From positions 1-64,000 of the forward strand of contig NZ_QUMD01000003.1 in the NCBI RefSeq assembly GCF_003481985.1: 64,000 bases of DNA. Reading direction: 5' to 3'. The notes under the pieces were generated by a model, which was not told the origin of the DNA, made no database searches, and was given only the letters and a program-made list of their open reading frames with translations. Positions 8,190 to 20,714 of the stretch are shown here, in pieces. Numbering within the stretch: the stretch's first letter is position 1; each line of letters starts with the position of its first letter. Source of the DNA: Clostridium sp. OF09-36 (lineage in GTDB: Bacteria; Bacillota; Clostridia; Lachnospirales; Lachnospiraceae). A program made the position numbers and the translations under genes.

Positions 8190-10263
8190 ATGAAATTAGT
8201 TTTGGCTGAAAAGCCTTCGGTTGCACAGAGTATTGCCAAAGTGTTAGGTGCTGCCAAGCGTGAGGATGGCTACTTAGAGGGAAACGGATATGTGGTCAGC
8301 TGGTGTGTAGGGCATTTGGTGGAGCTGGCACAGCCGGAAGTCTATGATGCGAAGTACAGCAAATGGGCTTATGCAGACCTTCCTATCTTCCGATGGACTG
8401 GCAGTATGAGGTTCTGCCGGTACGAAAAAACAGTTTGGGATTCTGAAAAAGCTCATGGCCAGAGAAGATGTTGCGAGTCTTGTGTGTGCAACAGATGCCG
8501 GTCGTGAGGGCGAGCTGATCTTTCGGTTGGTGTACCACAAAGCCGGGTGCAGAAAGCCGTTTGAGCGGCTTTGGATTTCCTCGATGGAAGATGTAGCAAT
8601 CAAGGAGGGCTTTGAAAATCTCAGGTCTGGAACGGAATATGATGCTTTGTATGAAGCAGCACTGTGTCGAGAACGAGCCGACTGGATTGTTGGTATTAAC
8701 GCTACTCGACTTTTTTCGACCCTTTACGGGCAGACCCTGAATGTTGGTCGTGTTATGACCCCTACCCTTGCTATGGCTGTTATGCGAGAAGCTGCCATTT
8801 CCGCATTCAAGCCTGAACTGTTCTACACAGTTCAGATTGGATTGGATGGTTTTACGGCTGCAAGCGAACGCTTCAAAACCAAGGCAGCAGCCGAAGCTGT
8901 CAAACAAAGCTGTTCGGTGGCAATCGTTCAGAAAGCTGAATGTAAGGAGAAAACAGAAAAGCCGCCTGCGCTCTATGACCTGACCAGTTTACAGAGAGAA
9001 GCCAACCGTGTGCTTGGCTACACGGCACAGCAGACCTTGGACTACACGCAGAACCTCTATGAAAAGAAACTGGTCACTTATCCCCGTACCGACAGCAGGT
9101 TTCTGACGGAAGATATGGCACATAGCCTGACCGACCTCGTAAAGCTGGCTTTCCACACATTCCCCGTGGAGGATGTGGATAACATACCAGTTCATGCAGA
9201 GCAGGTTGTGAATAACAAAAAGGTCACAGATCACCATGCCATCATTCCGACCAGAGAATTGCAGAAATGCAATCTGAGCGAACTTCCCAAGGGTGAACTT
9301 GCAATTTTGCAACTGATCTCGAATCGGTTGTGCGTAGCTGTTGGCGATCCGCACCGATACGCAGAGACAGTTATTGAGCTGGACTGTGGCGGTACCGTGT
9401 TTTCCACCAAAGGCAAAACTGTTGTGCAGGATGGATGGAAAGCTCTGGTTCAGAAAAATGATTCGACAAAATCCGACGAAAACGTGCAGACACTCCCTTC
9501 TGTTTCCGTTGGTGACGAAATGACCGTCAGCGGCACGGAAATCAAGGAAGGGAAAACATCTCCCCCTAAACACTTTACCGAGGATACTCTGCTTTCTGCT
9601 ATGGAAACTGCCGGTGCGGACGAAATGCCTGATGAGGTGGAGCGCAAAGGTTTGGGAACGCCTGCGACCCGTGCCGGTATCATTGAGAAGCTGGTTCGCA
9701 TCGGTTTTCTGGAGCGTAAGGGTGATAAGAAAACCAAACACCTGATTCCGACCCACAAGGGTACGGCTCTGGTAACAGTCATGCCGGAACAGATTCAGTC
9801 CCCATCCATGACGGCGGATTGGGAAGAAAAATTGTTGCTCATTGAGAAAGGCGAATATGCCAGCGAGGACTTTATGGACGAGATCAAAGATGTGATTGCC
9901 GGTCTGATTCAGAACTATGAAGTAATCCGTGATTCCGAGGTTATGATGTCGAAAGAAGCCAATTCTATCGGCAAATGCCCGCTCTGCGGCAGTGCTGTAG
10001 AGGACAAAGCCAAGGCATTTTTCTGTTCCAACAGAGCTTGCAAATTTGCCCTCTGGAAAAACAATCGCTACTTTGCGAGCATCGGCAAGAGCATGACTTC
10101 TGCCACGGCGCAGAAATTGCTTGGTTCCGGCAAGGTAAAGCTCAAGAATTGCAAGTCCGAAAGAACGGGCAACACCTTTGATGCCACCGTCTTTATGGAG
10201 GTATCAGATGATGGCAAAACGAAGTTCAGTATGGAATTTGAAAATGGAGGAAAGCGCAAATGA
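8190..10263 (+). CDS. topB: DNA topoisomerase III (apparent double frameshift)
   Basis: Type IA topoisomerase of the ICE, expected to relax or decatenate transfer intermediates. The first part (8190 to about 8388) has the Toprim start KLVLAEKPSVAQSIAKVLG. The second (from about 8420) has DAGREGELIFR, the active-site region LVTYPRTDSRFL and a C-terminal zinc-finger-like KCPLCGS...FFCSNRACKF. The frames are joined by two apparent one-base losses, TTT to TT at 8388 (restores PIFPMDWQYEVLP) and GGG to GG at 8419. Repaired length is about 691 residues, normal for the family. ATG 8190 is 9 nt after AAAGGAG. The stop overlaps the next gene as ATGA. Confidence 0.88.
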
Positions 10264-11105
10264 CAAATGAGTACAACCCGGATGGTAAGGAAATCCGATT
10301 TATCGACAGCCATTATAAGGATTTGTTTCATATCCCCGATGGCAGCTGTGTGCAGATTCACTACCCGGATGAAATGGTTGTGAAGCCCTGCACCTTCATT
10401 GACGAGTATCATACGCAGATCGGATACAATGTGTTTCATATCTGCCAGTTTGCAGAAATTATGGAGCGCAACGGCGCAAGCTATATGCCGGAGCCTGAGA
10501 TTATGGGCGATGAAGCCGCATGGAAGGTCGGAAAGGATAGAATCCTTGCGGTGCAGACCTGCGAAGATGGTTACGACTACACCCTGTTGGATGAAAACTA
10601 CAACGAGATTGATGGCGGTCAGGTTGATAACCCTGAACTGTCCATGCTCGAAGTCCGCCGGGATATTCTGGAATCCTTCGGGCTGGAGCGCCGGGAACTG
10701 CGGGCAATGTTCTATGAGGATGTCATGGAGCAGGCTTTTGAAGTCGGCAGACAGGCGGTGGTGGTCAATGACCCTATCGCTGAGCTTGCTTTTAAGCTCG
10801 ACCGTTTTGCAGAGAACTTCGACCCCTATGAATATATGGATCAGGTCGATGATGTGCAGGCGCATATCCAAGAAATCAAGGCAGATCTTGCCGCTGGTAA
10901 TACGGCTCCGTATCGTGAGTTCCTGAATACAGCCATTGAAGAAGCCCGTGAGGAAACTGCGGTTGAGGTTGCCAAAGTGCTGAAAAGTCAGCTGGATAAG
11001 CTCGACTCTCCGAAGCGTGAGTCGGTCATGGAAAAACTGGCACAGGCCGCAGAAAAAGCTGCGCCTGCCAGTCCCTCTCCCAAACGCAAAGAGCCTGAAC
11101 GATAA
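10260..11105 (+). CDS. ICE accessory protein of unknown function (large-polyvalent-protein type)
   Basis: A 281-residue soluble acidic protein, translationally coupled to topB by an ATGA overlap. The first 90 residues (RFIDSHYKDLFHIPDG ... GYNVFHICQFAEIMER) resemble a domain common in ICE accessory proteins between topB and the DUF4316 gene. The C-terminus is lysine-rich and coiled-coil-like. I do not recognise a catalytic motif. Operon position suggests a DNA-processing or establishment role. Confidence 0.6.
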   Translation: MTNEYNPDGKEIRFIDSHYKDLFHIPDGSCVQIHYPDEMVVKPCTFIDEYHTQIGYNVFHICQFAEIMERNGASYMPEPEIMGDEAAWKVGKDRILAVQTCEDGYDYTLLDENYNEIDGGQVDNPELSMLEVRRDILESFGLERRELRAMFYEDVMEQAFEVGRQAVVVNDPIAELAFKLDRFAENFDPYEYMDQVDDVQAHIQEIKADLAAGNTAPYREFLNTAIEEAREETAVEVAKVLKSQLDKLDSPKRESVMEKLAQAAEKAAPASPSPKRKEPER

Positions 11106-11118
11106 GGAGGACACGGAT

Positions 11119-11715
11119 ATGAAAAACGAAAAATGGGATGATGTTCACGGAAATACCACCCCGGATGACAGAATGGTTGCTTTTCTGGAAAGCCCCACGG
11201 ATTCCTATGCGATTCTTCAGCTGCGGGAAGATGTAGACGATAATATCCCGCTCATGTTTGCAAATTACAGCTACCTTCAGAAGAAAGAAATGGAGCCTGA
11301 GATTGACCGTTACGAGGTGGTCTATCATGGCTCCATTTCTATGTCCGAGGATGTGAATCGGCAGCTGGAAGATTTGTATGTAAAGTTCAATATTGACCAC
11401 CCGGATGATTTCCGTGGTCACAGTATGTCGGTCAGCGACATCGTAGCCTTAAAGGTAGTCGGTGAGGTATCCTTTCACTATGTAGATTCTGTTGGGTTTC
11501 AGAAGCTGGAAAACTTTATGAAGTCCGAAAACTACCTGAAAAACGCAGAGATGGCAATGGAAGATGATTATGGGATGATTGACGGTATCATCAATAACGG
11601 AAAAGCGTCCGGATTAGAGGAACGTCCTTCGGTGTTGGAGCAGTTAAAGGAAAAGCCCGTGCCGGATGTTTCCCATAAGCCGCCCAAGAGCCACCCGGAA
11701 AGGGAGATTGAATGA
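11119..11715 (+). CDS. YodL/DUF4316 domain protein
   Basis: 198 residues from ATG 11119, 8 nt after AAGGAGG. The N-terminal YodL-like domain includes YAILQLREDVDD, the segment DLYVKFNIDHPDDFRGHSMS and VSDIVAL...SFHYVDSVGF. The C-terminal DUF4316 signature is ENYLKNAEMAMEDDYGMIDG followed by IINNG. Such proteins are conserved in Tn1549/CTn-type ICEs; function unknown. The 3' end overlaps the next start. Confidence 0.8.
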   Translation: MKNEKWDDVHGNTTPDDRMVAFLESPTDSYAILQLREDVDDNIPLMFANYSYLQKKEMEPEIDRYEVVYHGSISMSEDVNRQLEDLYVKFNIDHPDDFRGHSMSVSDIVALKVVGEVSFHYVDSVGFQKLENFMKSENYLKNAEMAMEDDYGMIDGIINNGKASGLEERPSVLEQLKEKPVPDVSHKPPKSHPEREIE

Positions 11716-11918
11716 TGGATTTCACACAGGATGAGCGGAACATGATGATGCTTTACAGCCCTGGCACAAGGTCAGGGCTGTGTGAAGCACTGACACTGAT
11801 GAAGGAACAGCTTTCGGAGGACGAGTCAGAGCTTTTTGCTTTGGCAGACTCGGTTCTCCGTAAAGTTTCAGCCATGGACGATGCCGCCTTTGAGAAGCTG
11901 AACCTTTATCCGGATTGA
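11712..11918 (+). CDS. Transposon-transfer assisting protein (TTRAP family)
   Basis: A 68-residue helical protein starting ATGATG at 11712 and overlapping the previous stop. The pattern FTQDERNMMMLYSPGTRSGL...LSEDESELFALADSVL is that of the putative transposon-transfer assisting family (PF14203). Small size and the position just before the large helicase gene fit. Its molecular role is not established. Confidence 0.75.
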   Translation: MMDFTQDERNMMMLYSPGTRSGLCEALTLMKEQLSEDESELFALADSVLRKVSAMDDAAFEKLNLYPD

Positions 11919-11936
11919 TAGGATTGGAGGGATACA

Positions 11937-14900
11937 ATGAACGCAAAAGAGCGATTTTATTCCGGATTAGCAAAAGAAACGATTGGGAAAATCACCTCGA
12001 ACACAGATAACTGGACTTCGTTTTTGAGAACGATGTCCCGCAACTATGAGTTCACCTATCCGGAACAGGTGATGATTTATGCTCAGCGCCCCAATGCGAC
12101 CTTTTGCAAGCCCTATGAGGACTGGAACGCTGAAAATTACCGCAGATATGTAAAGCGTGGCTCTACCGGCATTGCTCTGTTTGTGATGAACAGGGATAAA
12201 CCGTATCTGCGCTATGTGTTTGATGTGGCGGATACCGGCGTTCGCCGTTCTTCCCCGGAACTGAAACCGTGGGAGGTGACGCCTGAAAACCGCTCCTATG
12301 TCATGGAAGCGATGGAGCGTACCTTCGGTGTTGCCGCTGACGGGGTACTGGAAGCACAGCTTGAAGATATTGCATCCGCACTGGCGGCTGAGTATTGGGA
12401 CGATTACAAAAAGCAGTTCCTCGACATCGTTGCCAACAGCTTCCTTGAGGAGTATGATGAACTCAACATCGAAGTAGCTTTCAAAAATGCGGTGGCAAAC
12501 AGCGTATCCTATACGATGTATTGCCGGTTCGTGGAAAGTCCCGACAACTACTTCGAGCATGAGGATTTCCAGAAGGTGTTTGATTTTAACACCAGACAGA
12601 CGGTAAATGCCCTTGGTACTGCGGTGAATGCCATCAGCACAAGGATGCTTCAGGAAATCGAAAAAGCGATTGGAGAACATGAGCAGATTAAAGCTACCGA
12701 AAGGAGTACAGATTATGAGCGAGATGACTTACAGACAGGCCGGAGATTATCAGATTCCGAACCTTCAGTTGGAGAACGAGGGAGAGAAACCTCTGGGCAA
12801 GTACGGCAGGATGCGTCGAGCATTTTTGGAACAGAACAATCCGATGCTCCTGAACGACATGATTCTGACGGAGAGCCTGTTCCCGCACCTGTGGGAGATC
12901 GAGGAAACAGCGAAAGCCAGAGTGGAGTTTCTGATGGAGCAGTACCTGAAGGACAGCCCCGCACCGGACAAGGAAACGCAGCAGATGGCGTGGGTGCAGC
13001 ACATGAACAGCCTGAAAGCACAGGCGGAGGAAGTCGTGATGACGGAGCTTATCAACAGCTGAGTCTGAACCTTTTCCTCTCCGAAAATGAACAAATCAGT
13101 TTTATCGACCGAGCAGAGAGCTTTACGCCCTCTGCTTTTTCTTTTGCCCAGGAAGAAATCGACCACTTCCTTCTGCTTGGTAGCAATACCGATGAAGCCC
13201 GAAAAGTCGTAGCGCTGGAATATATGAAGCAGAAGCCGTTGGAAGAAATCGTTCAGACCTTAAAGCAGGTCTATCACGGCGGCTATGGTCTGAAAGAAGA
13301 TAGCGGGAATATCTGTGCGTGGTATGCCGAGGACGGTATCCACCTTGCCAAAGGTTCCTCTGCCATTGACAGCCCCAGAGCGCAGATCGTTTCTTGGGAA
13401 ACGGTTGCCGAGCGCATTGGAGAACTGCTTGAAAATGGTCGGTTCGCAACTAATGTGGAACTGGTAGAAGCATCCGGATATGAGCGTCAGAAGTTGGCAG
13501 AATCCCTGTGGCATCTTTATCACGATTTGAGTGAAGAAGCCCGTTCCAGCAACTATCTGGCAATTCTTCATCAGGAACCGTTTCGTGGTTTCCCTGACGA
13601 AACCGCAGACTTGGCTGAAAAGTTGGATGACCCTCGTTTCCACGCAACCTTGGTACAGCAGTATTCGGAATTTAGAAAAACCCTTGCGGAAAATCCCGAT
13701 CTGCTTCGTTTTCACTATCACAAGCTGAATCTCATTCAGAAACAGCTGTATGAGTTGAATATGCCTTTGCGTGAGTATCAGACCGATATGATGCAGATGC
13801 CCCTTGTCCGCCAGTTCATTACGGATGATGAAGTCAATGCAGACTTGACCCGTGGAAGCGGCTTTTCCGGTGGTAAAGCCCGTATTTATAACTACTGGCA
13901 GGAGAATCATTCTGCCAAGGAAAAGATGGACTTCCTGAAGCATGAATACGGAACCGGTGGTCATTCCCATGCCTGCTCTGGTGCAACGCACAGCGGTCAG
14001 GATCACGATGCCAAGGGTGTTGCTTACACCAAGAGCGGTTGCGATAAATTGCAGATGTCCTGGGCGCAGGTGGTGCAGAGAATCGACGGTCTGATACGAA
14101 AGGGACGCTACCTCAGCCCGGAGGAAGAAGCGGAACGACAGGCTATCGAAGAAGCTAAAACTGATCCGTTGGAAGATGTTTATGACCGTTTCGCAGTGAT
14201 TGATACCGAGGATGGCGAGTATGCGATCTGGGATAATCAGACCGATGACTACTATGTAGACCCGGAAGGCGTTACGGAATACTTCACGGACGAATGGCTT
14301 GCCAATGACTATTTGGAGGAAGTTCGTCAGTCCGTAGCTGCGATGGAGTCGGTTCAGCCAGAAGCGCCTGTGGCAGAGCCTGCCGAAGTTGTGGAAGCAT
14401 CTGCTTCCGAGGAACCGAAATGGAATTATCAGGTCGGTGACACGGTATATCTGGACGATACAGCTTTCCGTGTGGAGCAGATCACGGACAGAGAAGTTCA
14501 GCTGCGTGACCCTACGCTTGCTTATCCCATCTTCCGTGCCGAGAATCGTGAGAATTTCGAGCGTATGCTCTCTCAGGACGAAAGAAACCATGCGGTAAGG
14601 GTTGATGCCCAAACCGAAGAAAAGCCCGTTACAGAGGATTTTCTGGGCAAAACCGAACCGAGGGACTACACCCCTGAGTATCAGCTGTTAGACCGTCTGC
14701 GTATGGACTGCGAATACTTCCTTGGTGCAGGACAGCACAGCGAAAAGCATCTGTGGGCAGGCAACCGCCATGCACAGATTGCCAAGATGCGTGAGCTGTA
14801 TGAAATGATTCCCGACAAACCAGAATGGCTGACACCTGAGATGATTAACAGCTACGAGGAGCGCATGGCTCCCCGCTATCTGGTTGCCGCCTACCATCAC

Positions 14901-17900
14901 TTTGAAAACGGCTTCGATGATAAACTGGACTACTACACTCTGGAAGAAGCGGAAAAAGCTGCCCAGGGCTATGTGGACGGAACCATGGAGGATGACGGAT
15001 TCAAGTACGATGGTGCTGCCGTTTACGATCAGCAGGAGCATAAGTGCATCCGTATCTATGGGGACTACCCTGACGAAAAGGCACACGCACAGGTCAGAGC
15101 CAGTGCGGAACCCGAACAGCAGGAACCGGAACACTTCATCGATCATTTTTATGTTGCCGAGGACATTCAGAAGCGGGGTGCGCTGGACATCAAGGAATAC
15201 AGTTCCTTTGATGATGCCCTGCGAGCCTACTATGCACTTCCTGACACGCAGAGAAAAGCCCTGGGTGCAATGAATACCAGAGATCTGCCGGGTAGTCTGG
15301 ACTTCGTACAGTGCGTAGATGGAAAGGACACCATCATTCAGGATTATGCCCAGGTGGACGGATGGCAGAATGCCGAAGTCATGGACATTATCGCTCAGCT
15401 TGAGCAGTCCATCACCACCAGAGAAATCCCACCTGTTCCTGCGGTGAACTTCCACATCACGGATGACAACATCGGTGAAGGTGGACCGAAGCAGAAATTC
15501 GCAAGAAACATCGCAGCCATTGAAACTCTGTTCAAACTGGAAAGCGAGAACAGGAACGCCACTACCGAAGAACAGGAGATTTTGTCGAATTATGTCGGTT
15601 GGGGCGGTCTGGCAGATGCCTTTGACCCGGACAAGGGAAATTGGGCGAAGGAGTATCAGACACTGAAAAACCTGCTTTCCGAAGATGAATATGCTGCGGC
15701 AAGAGCTTCCACCCTGAACGCACATTACACCAGCCCTACGGTCATTCGCTCCATCTACGATGCGGTCGGACAGATGGGCTTTGAAACAGGAAATATTCTG
15801 GAGCCTGCTATGGGTATCGGCAACTTCTTTGGTATGCTCCCTCCTGAAATGCAGAGCAGCCGTTTGTATGGTGTGGAACTGGATTCCATCACCGGCAGAA
15901 TTGCTCAGAAGCTCTATCCCAACGCAGAAATCAAAGTAGCCGGTTTTGAAACGACAGACCGCCGAGACTTTTACGATCTGGCTGTGGGTAATGTCCCTTT
16001 CGGCAACTACAAAGTGTCCGACAAGCCGTATGACAAGCTGGGATTCTCCATTCACAACTATTTCTTTGCCAAGGCTTTGGATCAGGTTCGTCCCGGTGGT
16101 GTGGTCGCTTTTGTGACAAGCCGTTACACCATGGATTCCAAGAACTCTGACGCAAGGCGATATATGGCGCAGAGGGCGGAACTGCTTGGTGCAATCCGTC
16201 TGCCAAACGATGCCTTTAAGAAAAACGCAGGCACGGAAGTCGTGTCCGACATCCTGTTCCTGCAAAAGCGTGACCATCCGATTGACATTGTACCGGAATG
16301 GGTAAACCTTGACCGCACCGAAGAAGGACACACCATGAACAGCTACTTTGTCGCTCATCCTGAAATGGTTCTGGGCGATACGGTGGAAGAAAGTACCGCC
16401 TACGGCATGGACATTACAGTGCGTCCCATTGAGGGCATGGAACTGTCCGAACTTCTGAAAGAAGCAGTTTCCCACATCCAAGGAACCTATCAGGCTGTGG
16501 AGCTTCCCGAAGCTGACAAGGGTAAGGAAATCGAAACCATTCCTGCAACCCCGGATGTAAAGAATTTCTCTTATACCGTGGTGGATGGCAATGTGTACTT
16601 CCGTGAAAACTCCCTGATGCGCCGTGTAGACCTGAATGAGAAAGCAAAAGACCGTGTGATGGGCATGGTGGAACTTCGTGGTATCGTCAACGAGCTGATC
16701 GAATATCAGCTTGAGGATTACCCGGATGAAATGATTACTCAGAAACAGGCAGAACTGAATGATGCCTACGATGCGTTTGCCGCAAAGAACGGGCTTATCA
16801 ATAATCGAGCCAATGGTCAGGCATTTGCTGACGATTCCTCCTACTATCTCCTGTGTTCTCTGGAAAATGTGGATGAGGACGGCAATCTGAAAAGCAAGGC
16901 GGATATGTTCACCAAGCGAACCATCAAGCCGGAACGCAGAGTGACGAGCGTGGATACGCCGTCCGAAGCTCTGGCAATCTCTATCGGTGAGCGTGGCAAG
17001 GTGGATTTGCCGTTTATGGCACAGCTGCTTGGAACACCTGGAGAATACGATGCGATTCAGGCAGAGCTTCGAGGGGTGATCTTCAAAGACCCGATGGCTC
17101 CCGATGCTGTGGAAGTTGGATGGCAGACTGCCGATGATTACCTTTCCGGTGATGTAAGAAGCAAGCTGCGTGTCGCACAGATGGCGGCAGACAGGGATTC
17201 TTCCTTCCACATCAATGTGGAAGCCTTGCAGAAAGCACAGCCGAAGGACTTGGATGCGTCCGAGATTGATGTGCGTTTGGGTGCAACATGGATTGATGCC
17301 GATTATATTCAGCAGTTCATGGAGGAAACCTTTGAAACGCCGTATTACTTGCGCCGTTCCATTGAGGTCAAGTTCTCCGAGCTGACCGCAGAGTGGCGCA
17401 TCAACGGTAAGAGTTCTCCCAACTACAACGATGTGGCGGCGTATGTCACCTACGGTACAGAGCGAGCAACGCATATCGGATTCTGGAGGAAACGCTGAAT
17501 CTGAAGGATATTCGTATCTATGATACGATTGAAGATGCAGATGGTAAGCAGAAGCGTGTCCTCAATAAAAAAGAAACTACCCTGGCACAGCAGAAACAGC
17601 AGGCAATCAAGGATGCGTTCCGAGATTGGATTTGGAGAGATCCGCACAGACGAGAAACCCTTTCCACCAAGTACAACGAACTTTTTAACTCCACCAGACC
17701 TCGTGAGTATGATGGCTCTCATATCCGTTTCGGCGGCATGAACCCGGATATTACCCTCCGTGAACACCAGAGAAATGCTATCGCTCATGTGCTATATGGT
17801 GGAAATACGCTGCTTGCACACGAAGTTGGTGCGGGCAAGACCTTCGAGATGGCTGCATCGGCTATGGAGAGTAAACGGCTTGGATTGAGCCAGAAATCCC

Positions 17901-20266
17901 TGTTCGTTGTGCCGAATCACTTGACCTTACAGTGGGCAAACGAGTTCCTGCACCTCTATCCGAGTGCCAAGCTCCTTGTTGCCACCAAGAAGGATTTTGA
18001 AACAGCAAACCGTAAGAAGTTCTGCGCTCGTATCGCAACGGGTGACTATGATGCAGTCATCATCGGTCACAGCCAGTTTGAAAAAATCCCGCTTTCTGCC
18101 GAACGACAGGAACGGCAGCTGCGGGAGCAGATTGATGAGATCGAGGGTGCGATTGCGGAGCTGAAATGGCAGCGTGGCGAAAACTTCACGATCAAGCAGA
18201 TGGAGAAAACACGAAAATCATTGGAAGCCAGACTGGACAAGCTCCTTGCCGCTGACAAGAAAGATGATGTCATTACCTTTGAGCAGTTGGGTGTAGACCG
18301 GCTGTTTGTGGACGAAAGCCATGCGTTCAAGAATTTGTTCCTCTACACAAAAATGCGAAATGTGGCAGGTCTGTCCACCTCCGAAGCCCAGAAATCTTCG
18401 GATATGTTTATGAAGTGCCGCTATATGGATGAGCTGACCGGCGGGCGTGGTGTGATCTTTGCAACCGGTACTCCAGTAAGTAACTCGATGACCGAGCTTT
18501 ATACGGTCATGCGCTATCTCCAGTACAGTACGCTCCAGCAAAAGAACCTGACCCATTTTGATTCCTGGGCATCGACCTTCGGAGAAACAACAACTGCGAT
18601 TGAGCTTGCACCGGAGGGAACCGGCTATCGTGCCAGAACCCGATTTGCGAAGTTCTTCAACCTGCCTGAACTGATGAATATGTTCAAGGAGGTTGCCGAC
18701 ATCAAGACCTCTGACCAGTTGCATCTCCCTGTTCCCGAAGCAAAGTTTGAAACGGTTGTGGTTCAGCCCTCTGAGTACCAGAAGGATATGGTGGCTTCCC
18801 TTTCAGAGAGAGCAGCAGATGTTCATGCCGGTATTGTAGACCCGTCCGTCGATAATATGCTCAAGATTACCAGCGACGGACGAAAATTGGGACTGGATCA
18901 GCGGCTAATGAACACCCTGTTACCCGATGACCCTGACAGCAAGCTCAATGCCTGCGTGGGAAATATCCTGCGTATCTGGCAGGACGGTCAGGCTGACAAA
19001 TTGACCCAGTTGGTGTTCTGCGACCTTAGCACACCGAAAAATGATGGAACCTTCAATGTCTATGATGATGTCAAAACCAAGCTGATTGCAAACGGTGTGC
19101 CTGCGGAAGAAGTTGCCTTTATCCATGATGCAGATACCGAGGCAAAGAAAAAAGACCTCTTTGCCAAGGTTCGTACCGGGCAGGTGCGAGTGCTTCTTGG
19201 CAGTACGCAAAAGATGGGTGCAGGAACCAACGTCCAGGACAAATTGGTGGCAGTTCACCACTTGGATGTGGGTTGGCGTCCGTCTGATATGACCCAGAGA
19301 AACGGTCGTATCATCCGTCAGGGCAACCGGAACAAAGAGGTTCAGGTGTATCAGTATGTGACCGAGGGAACCTTCGATGCCTACCTGTATCAGACCTTGG
19401 AAAACAAGCAGAAGTTTATTTCTCAGATTATGACCTCCAAATCACCGGTTCGCTCCTGTGACGATGTGGATGAGCAGGCGCTGTCCTATGCGGAGATCAA
19501 GGCGCTGTGTGCCGGCAATCCGCTTATCAAGGAAAAGATGGACTTGGACATTGATGTGGCAAGGCTGAAGGTGCTGAAAGCTGACCACCAGAGCCAGCAG
19601 TACCGTATGGAAGATAAGCTTCTGAAATACTTCCCGGCTGAGATTGAAAAGCAGACAGGCTATATTCATGGCTTTGAAGCTGATATTAAAACCGTGGAAG
19701 CACACCCGCAGATTGCCGATGGCTTTTGCGGCATGGAAATCATGGGCAAAGCCTACACCGAAAAGGCAGATGCCGGTGAAATCCTCCTTGCGGCTTGTAA
19801 GGACACGAAAAGTGCCGATCCGGTTCCTCTTGGCAGTTACCGTGGCTTTCAGATGGAGCTTTCGTTTGACAGTTTCCGGAACGAGTTCGATGTGACCCTG
19901 AAGGGCGCTGTGAGCCACAGAGTAGCCCTTGGAACGGACGCACGAGGAAATATCACCCGACTGGACAATGCCCTTGCAGGCATCCTTGAGCGCTTAGAAC
20001 GAGCCAATGAGCAGTTGAATAATCTCTACAATCAGCAGGAAGCAGCCAAGGCGGAGGTTGGAAAACCGTTCCCGCAGGAAGCAGAGCTGACAGCCAAAAG
20101 TCAGCGACTGGCAGAACTGGATGCAGCCCTGAATATGGAGGACTCTGTGGAAAATCGTGACGAAAGAAGCGAGTCAGAGCGTCCTTCTGTGTTGGCTGAT
20201 CTGAAATCCAAAGCGGAGCATATCCCGCCTGCAAAATACTCTGAAACCCGTGAGGAGGTGTTGTAA
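11937..20266 (+). CDS. Giant DNA methylase / SNF2-like helicase polyprotein (one frameshift)
   Basis: A protein of about 2776 residues if one base is restored near 17479 (GGG to GG; the first frame stops at 17498, the second runs from about 17480 to 20266). Order: an N-terminal ArdC-like domain (residues 1-150), a disordered Gly/Ser/Glu-rich linker (about 255-375), several large-polyvalent-protein domains, an N6-adenine methylase (motif I-like EPAMGIGNFFGML near residue 1288 and GNVPFGNY near 1350), then an SNF2 helicase (HEVGAGKTFEM near 1960, VDESHAFKN near 2124, GTPVSNSMTELYTV, GSTQKMGAGTN, RNGRIIRQGN). In ICEs it probably protects incoming DNA from restriction and remodels DNA. It ends TAATG, coupled to mobC. 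Confidence 0.85.
12715..13062 (+). CDS. tnpV: TnpV family protein, overprinted inside the methylase/helicase gene
   Basis: A 115-residue frame lies entirely inside the larger gene but in another frame. It has a strong ribosome site (AAAGGAG 12700-12706, 8 nt before ATG 12715) and starts MSEMTYRQAGDYQIPNLQL. It then shows GKYGRMRRAFLEQNNP and ends MAWVQHMNSLKAQAEEVVMTELI, all typical of transposon-encoded TnpV. The overlapping frame of the large gene is a low-complexity linker here, so tnpV is the constrained frame. Function of TnpV is unknown. Confidence 0.72.
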   Translation: MSEMTYRQAGDYQIPNLQLENEGEKPLGKYGRMRRAFLEQNNPMLLNDMILTESLFPHLWEIEETAKARVEFLMEQYLKDSPAPDKETQQMAWVQHMNSLKAQAEEVVMTELINS

Positions 20267-20598
20267 TGGCAAAGCGAGATCAGGATGTTCATTTCCTTGC
20301 ATCCAAGGAGGAGGTCGAGCGAATCCATGAGAAGATGGACGAGCTTGGCATCCGCAGCATGGGAGCCTATCTGCGGAAAATGGCTCTGGATGGTTACTGT
20401 ATCAGACTGGATTTGCAGGATGTGAAAGCCCTGGTTTCGCTCCTGCGAATCTGCTCCAACAACCTGAACCAGTACGCAAAGCGAGCGAACGAAACAGGCA
20501 GCATCTATCGTGCTGACATTGAGGATTTGCAAAAACGGCTGGAGGAGATCTGGACGGACATGAGAGAAGTTCTTGTTCGCCTGTCCTCAATCCAGTAA
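20266..20598 (+). CDS. mobC: MobC-type relaxosome accessory protein
   Basis: 110 residues, start coupled to the helicase stop (TAATG). The sequence VHFLASKEEVERIHEKMDEL and then LGIRSMGAYLRKMALDGY is the ribbon-helix-helix-like start of MobC proteins, followed by SLLRICSNNLNQYAKRANETGS. MobC binds oriT DNA and helps the relaxase nick it. The relaxase gene follows after the small membrane gene, as expected. Confidence 0.85.
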   Translation: MAKRDQDVHFLASKEEVERIHEKMDELGIRSMGAYLRKMALDGYCIRLDLQDVKALVSLLRICSNNLNQYAKRANETGSIYRADIEDLQKRLEEIWTDMREVLVRLSSIQ

Positions 20599-20616
20599 TC
20601 CGACAACTTGTTGGGA

Positions 20617-20646
20617 AGTCGCAGTTTCGGCTGCGGCTTTTACATA
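20617..20646 (+). other. Hairpin followed by TTTACATAA
   Basis: GTCGCAG (about 20619-20625) pairs with CTGCGGC (about 20631-20637) and is followed by TTTTACATAA. Variant of the hairpin/TTACATAG element. Confidence 0.4.
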
Positions 20647-20659
20647 AGGGTTGACATCA

Positions 20660-20688
20660 TTGCGTTATGGCAGATACCCTTGTACAAT
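20660..20688 (+). promoter_or_regulatory. Probable promoter of the CD1845-like/relaxase genes
   Basis: TTGCGT (20660-20665), 17-bp spacer, TACAAT (20683-20688) about 27 bp before the start codon region. A TTGACA at 20651 is closer to consensus but 26 bp from the -10. Confidence 0.4.
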
Positions 20689-20714
20689 ATAATTAAAAGA
20701 AAGGGGTTGAGCCT

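Noticed and set aside
14688..17474. Very long minus-strand open frame opposite the methylase/helicase gene.
   Set aside because: Antisense shadow of a strongly biased coding sequence; no family features.
20651..20688. TTGACA at 20651 as the -35 for TACAAT at 20683.
   Set aside because: Spacing of 26 bp is too long; TTGCGT at 20660 fits better.
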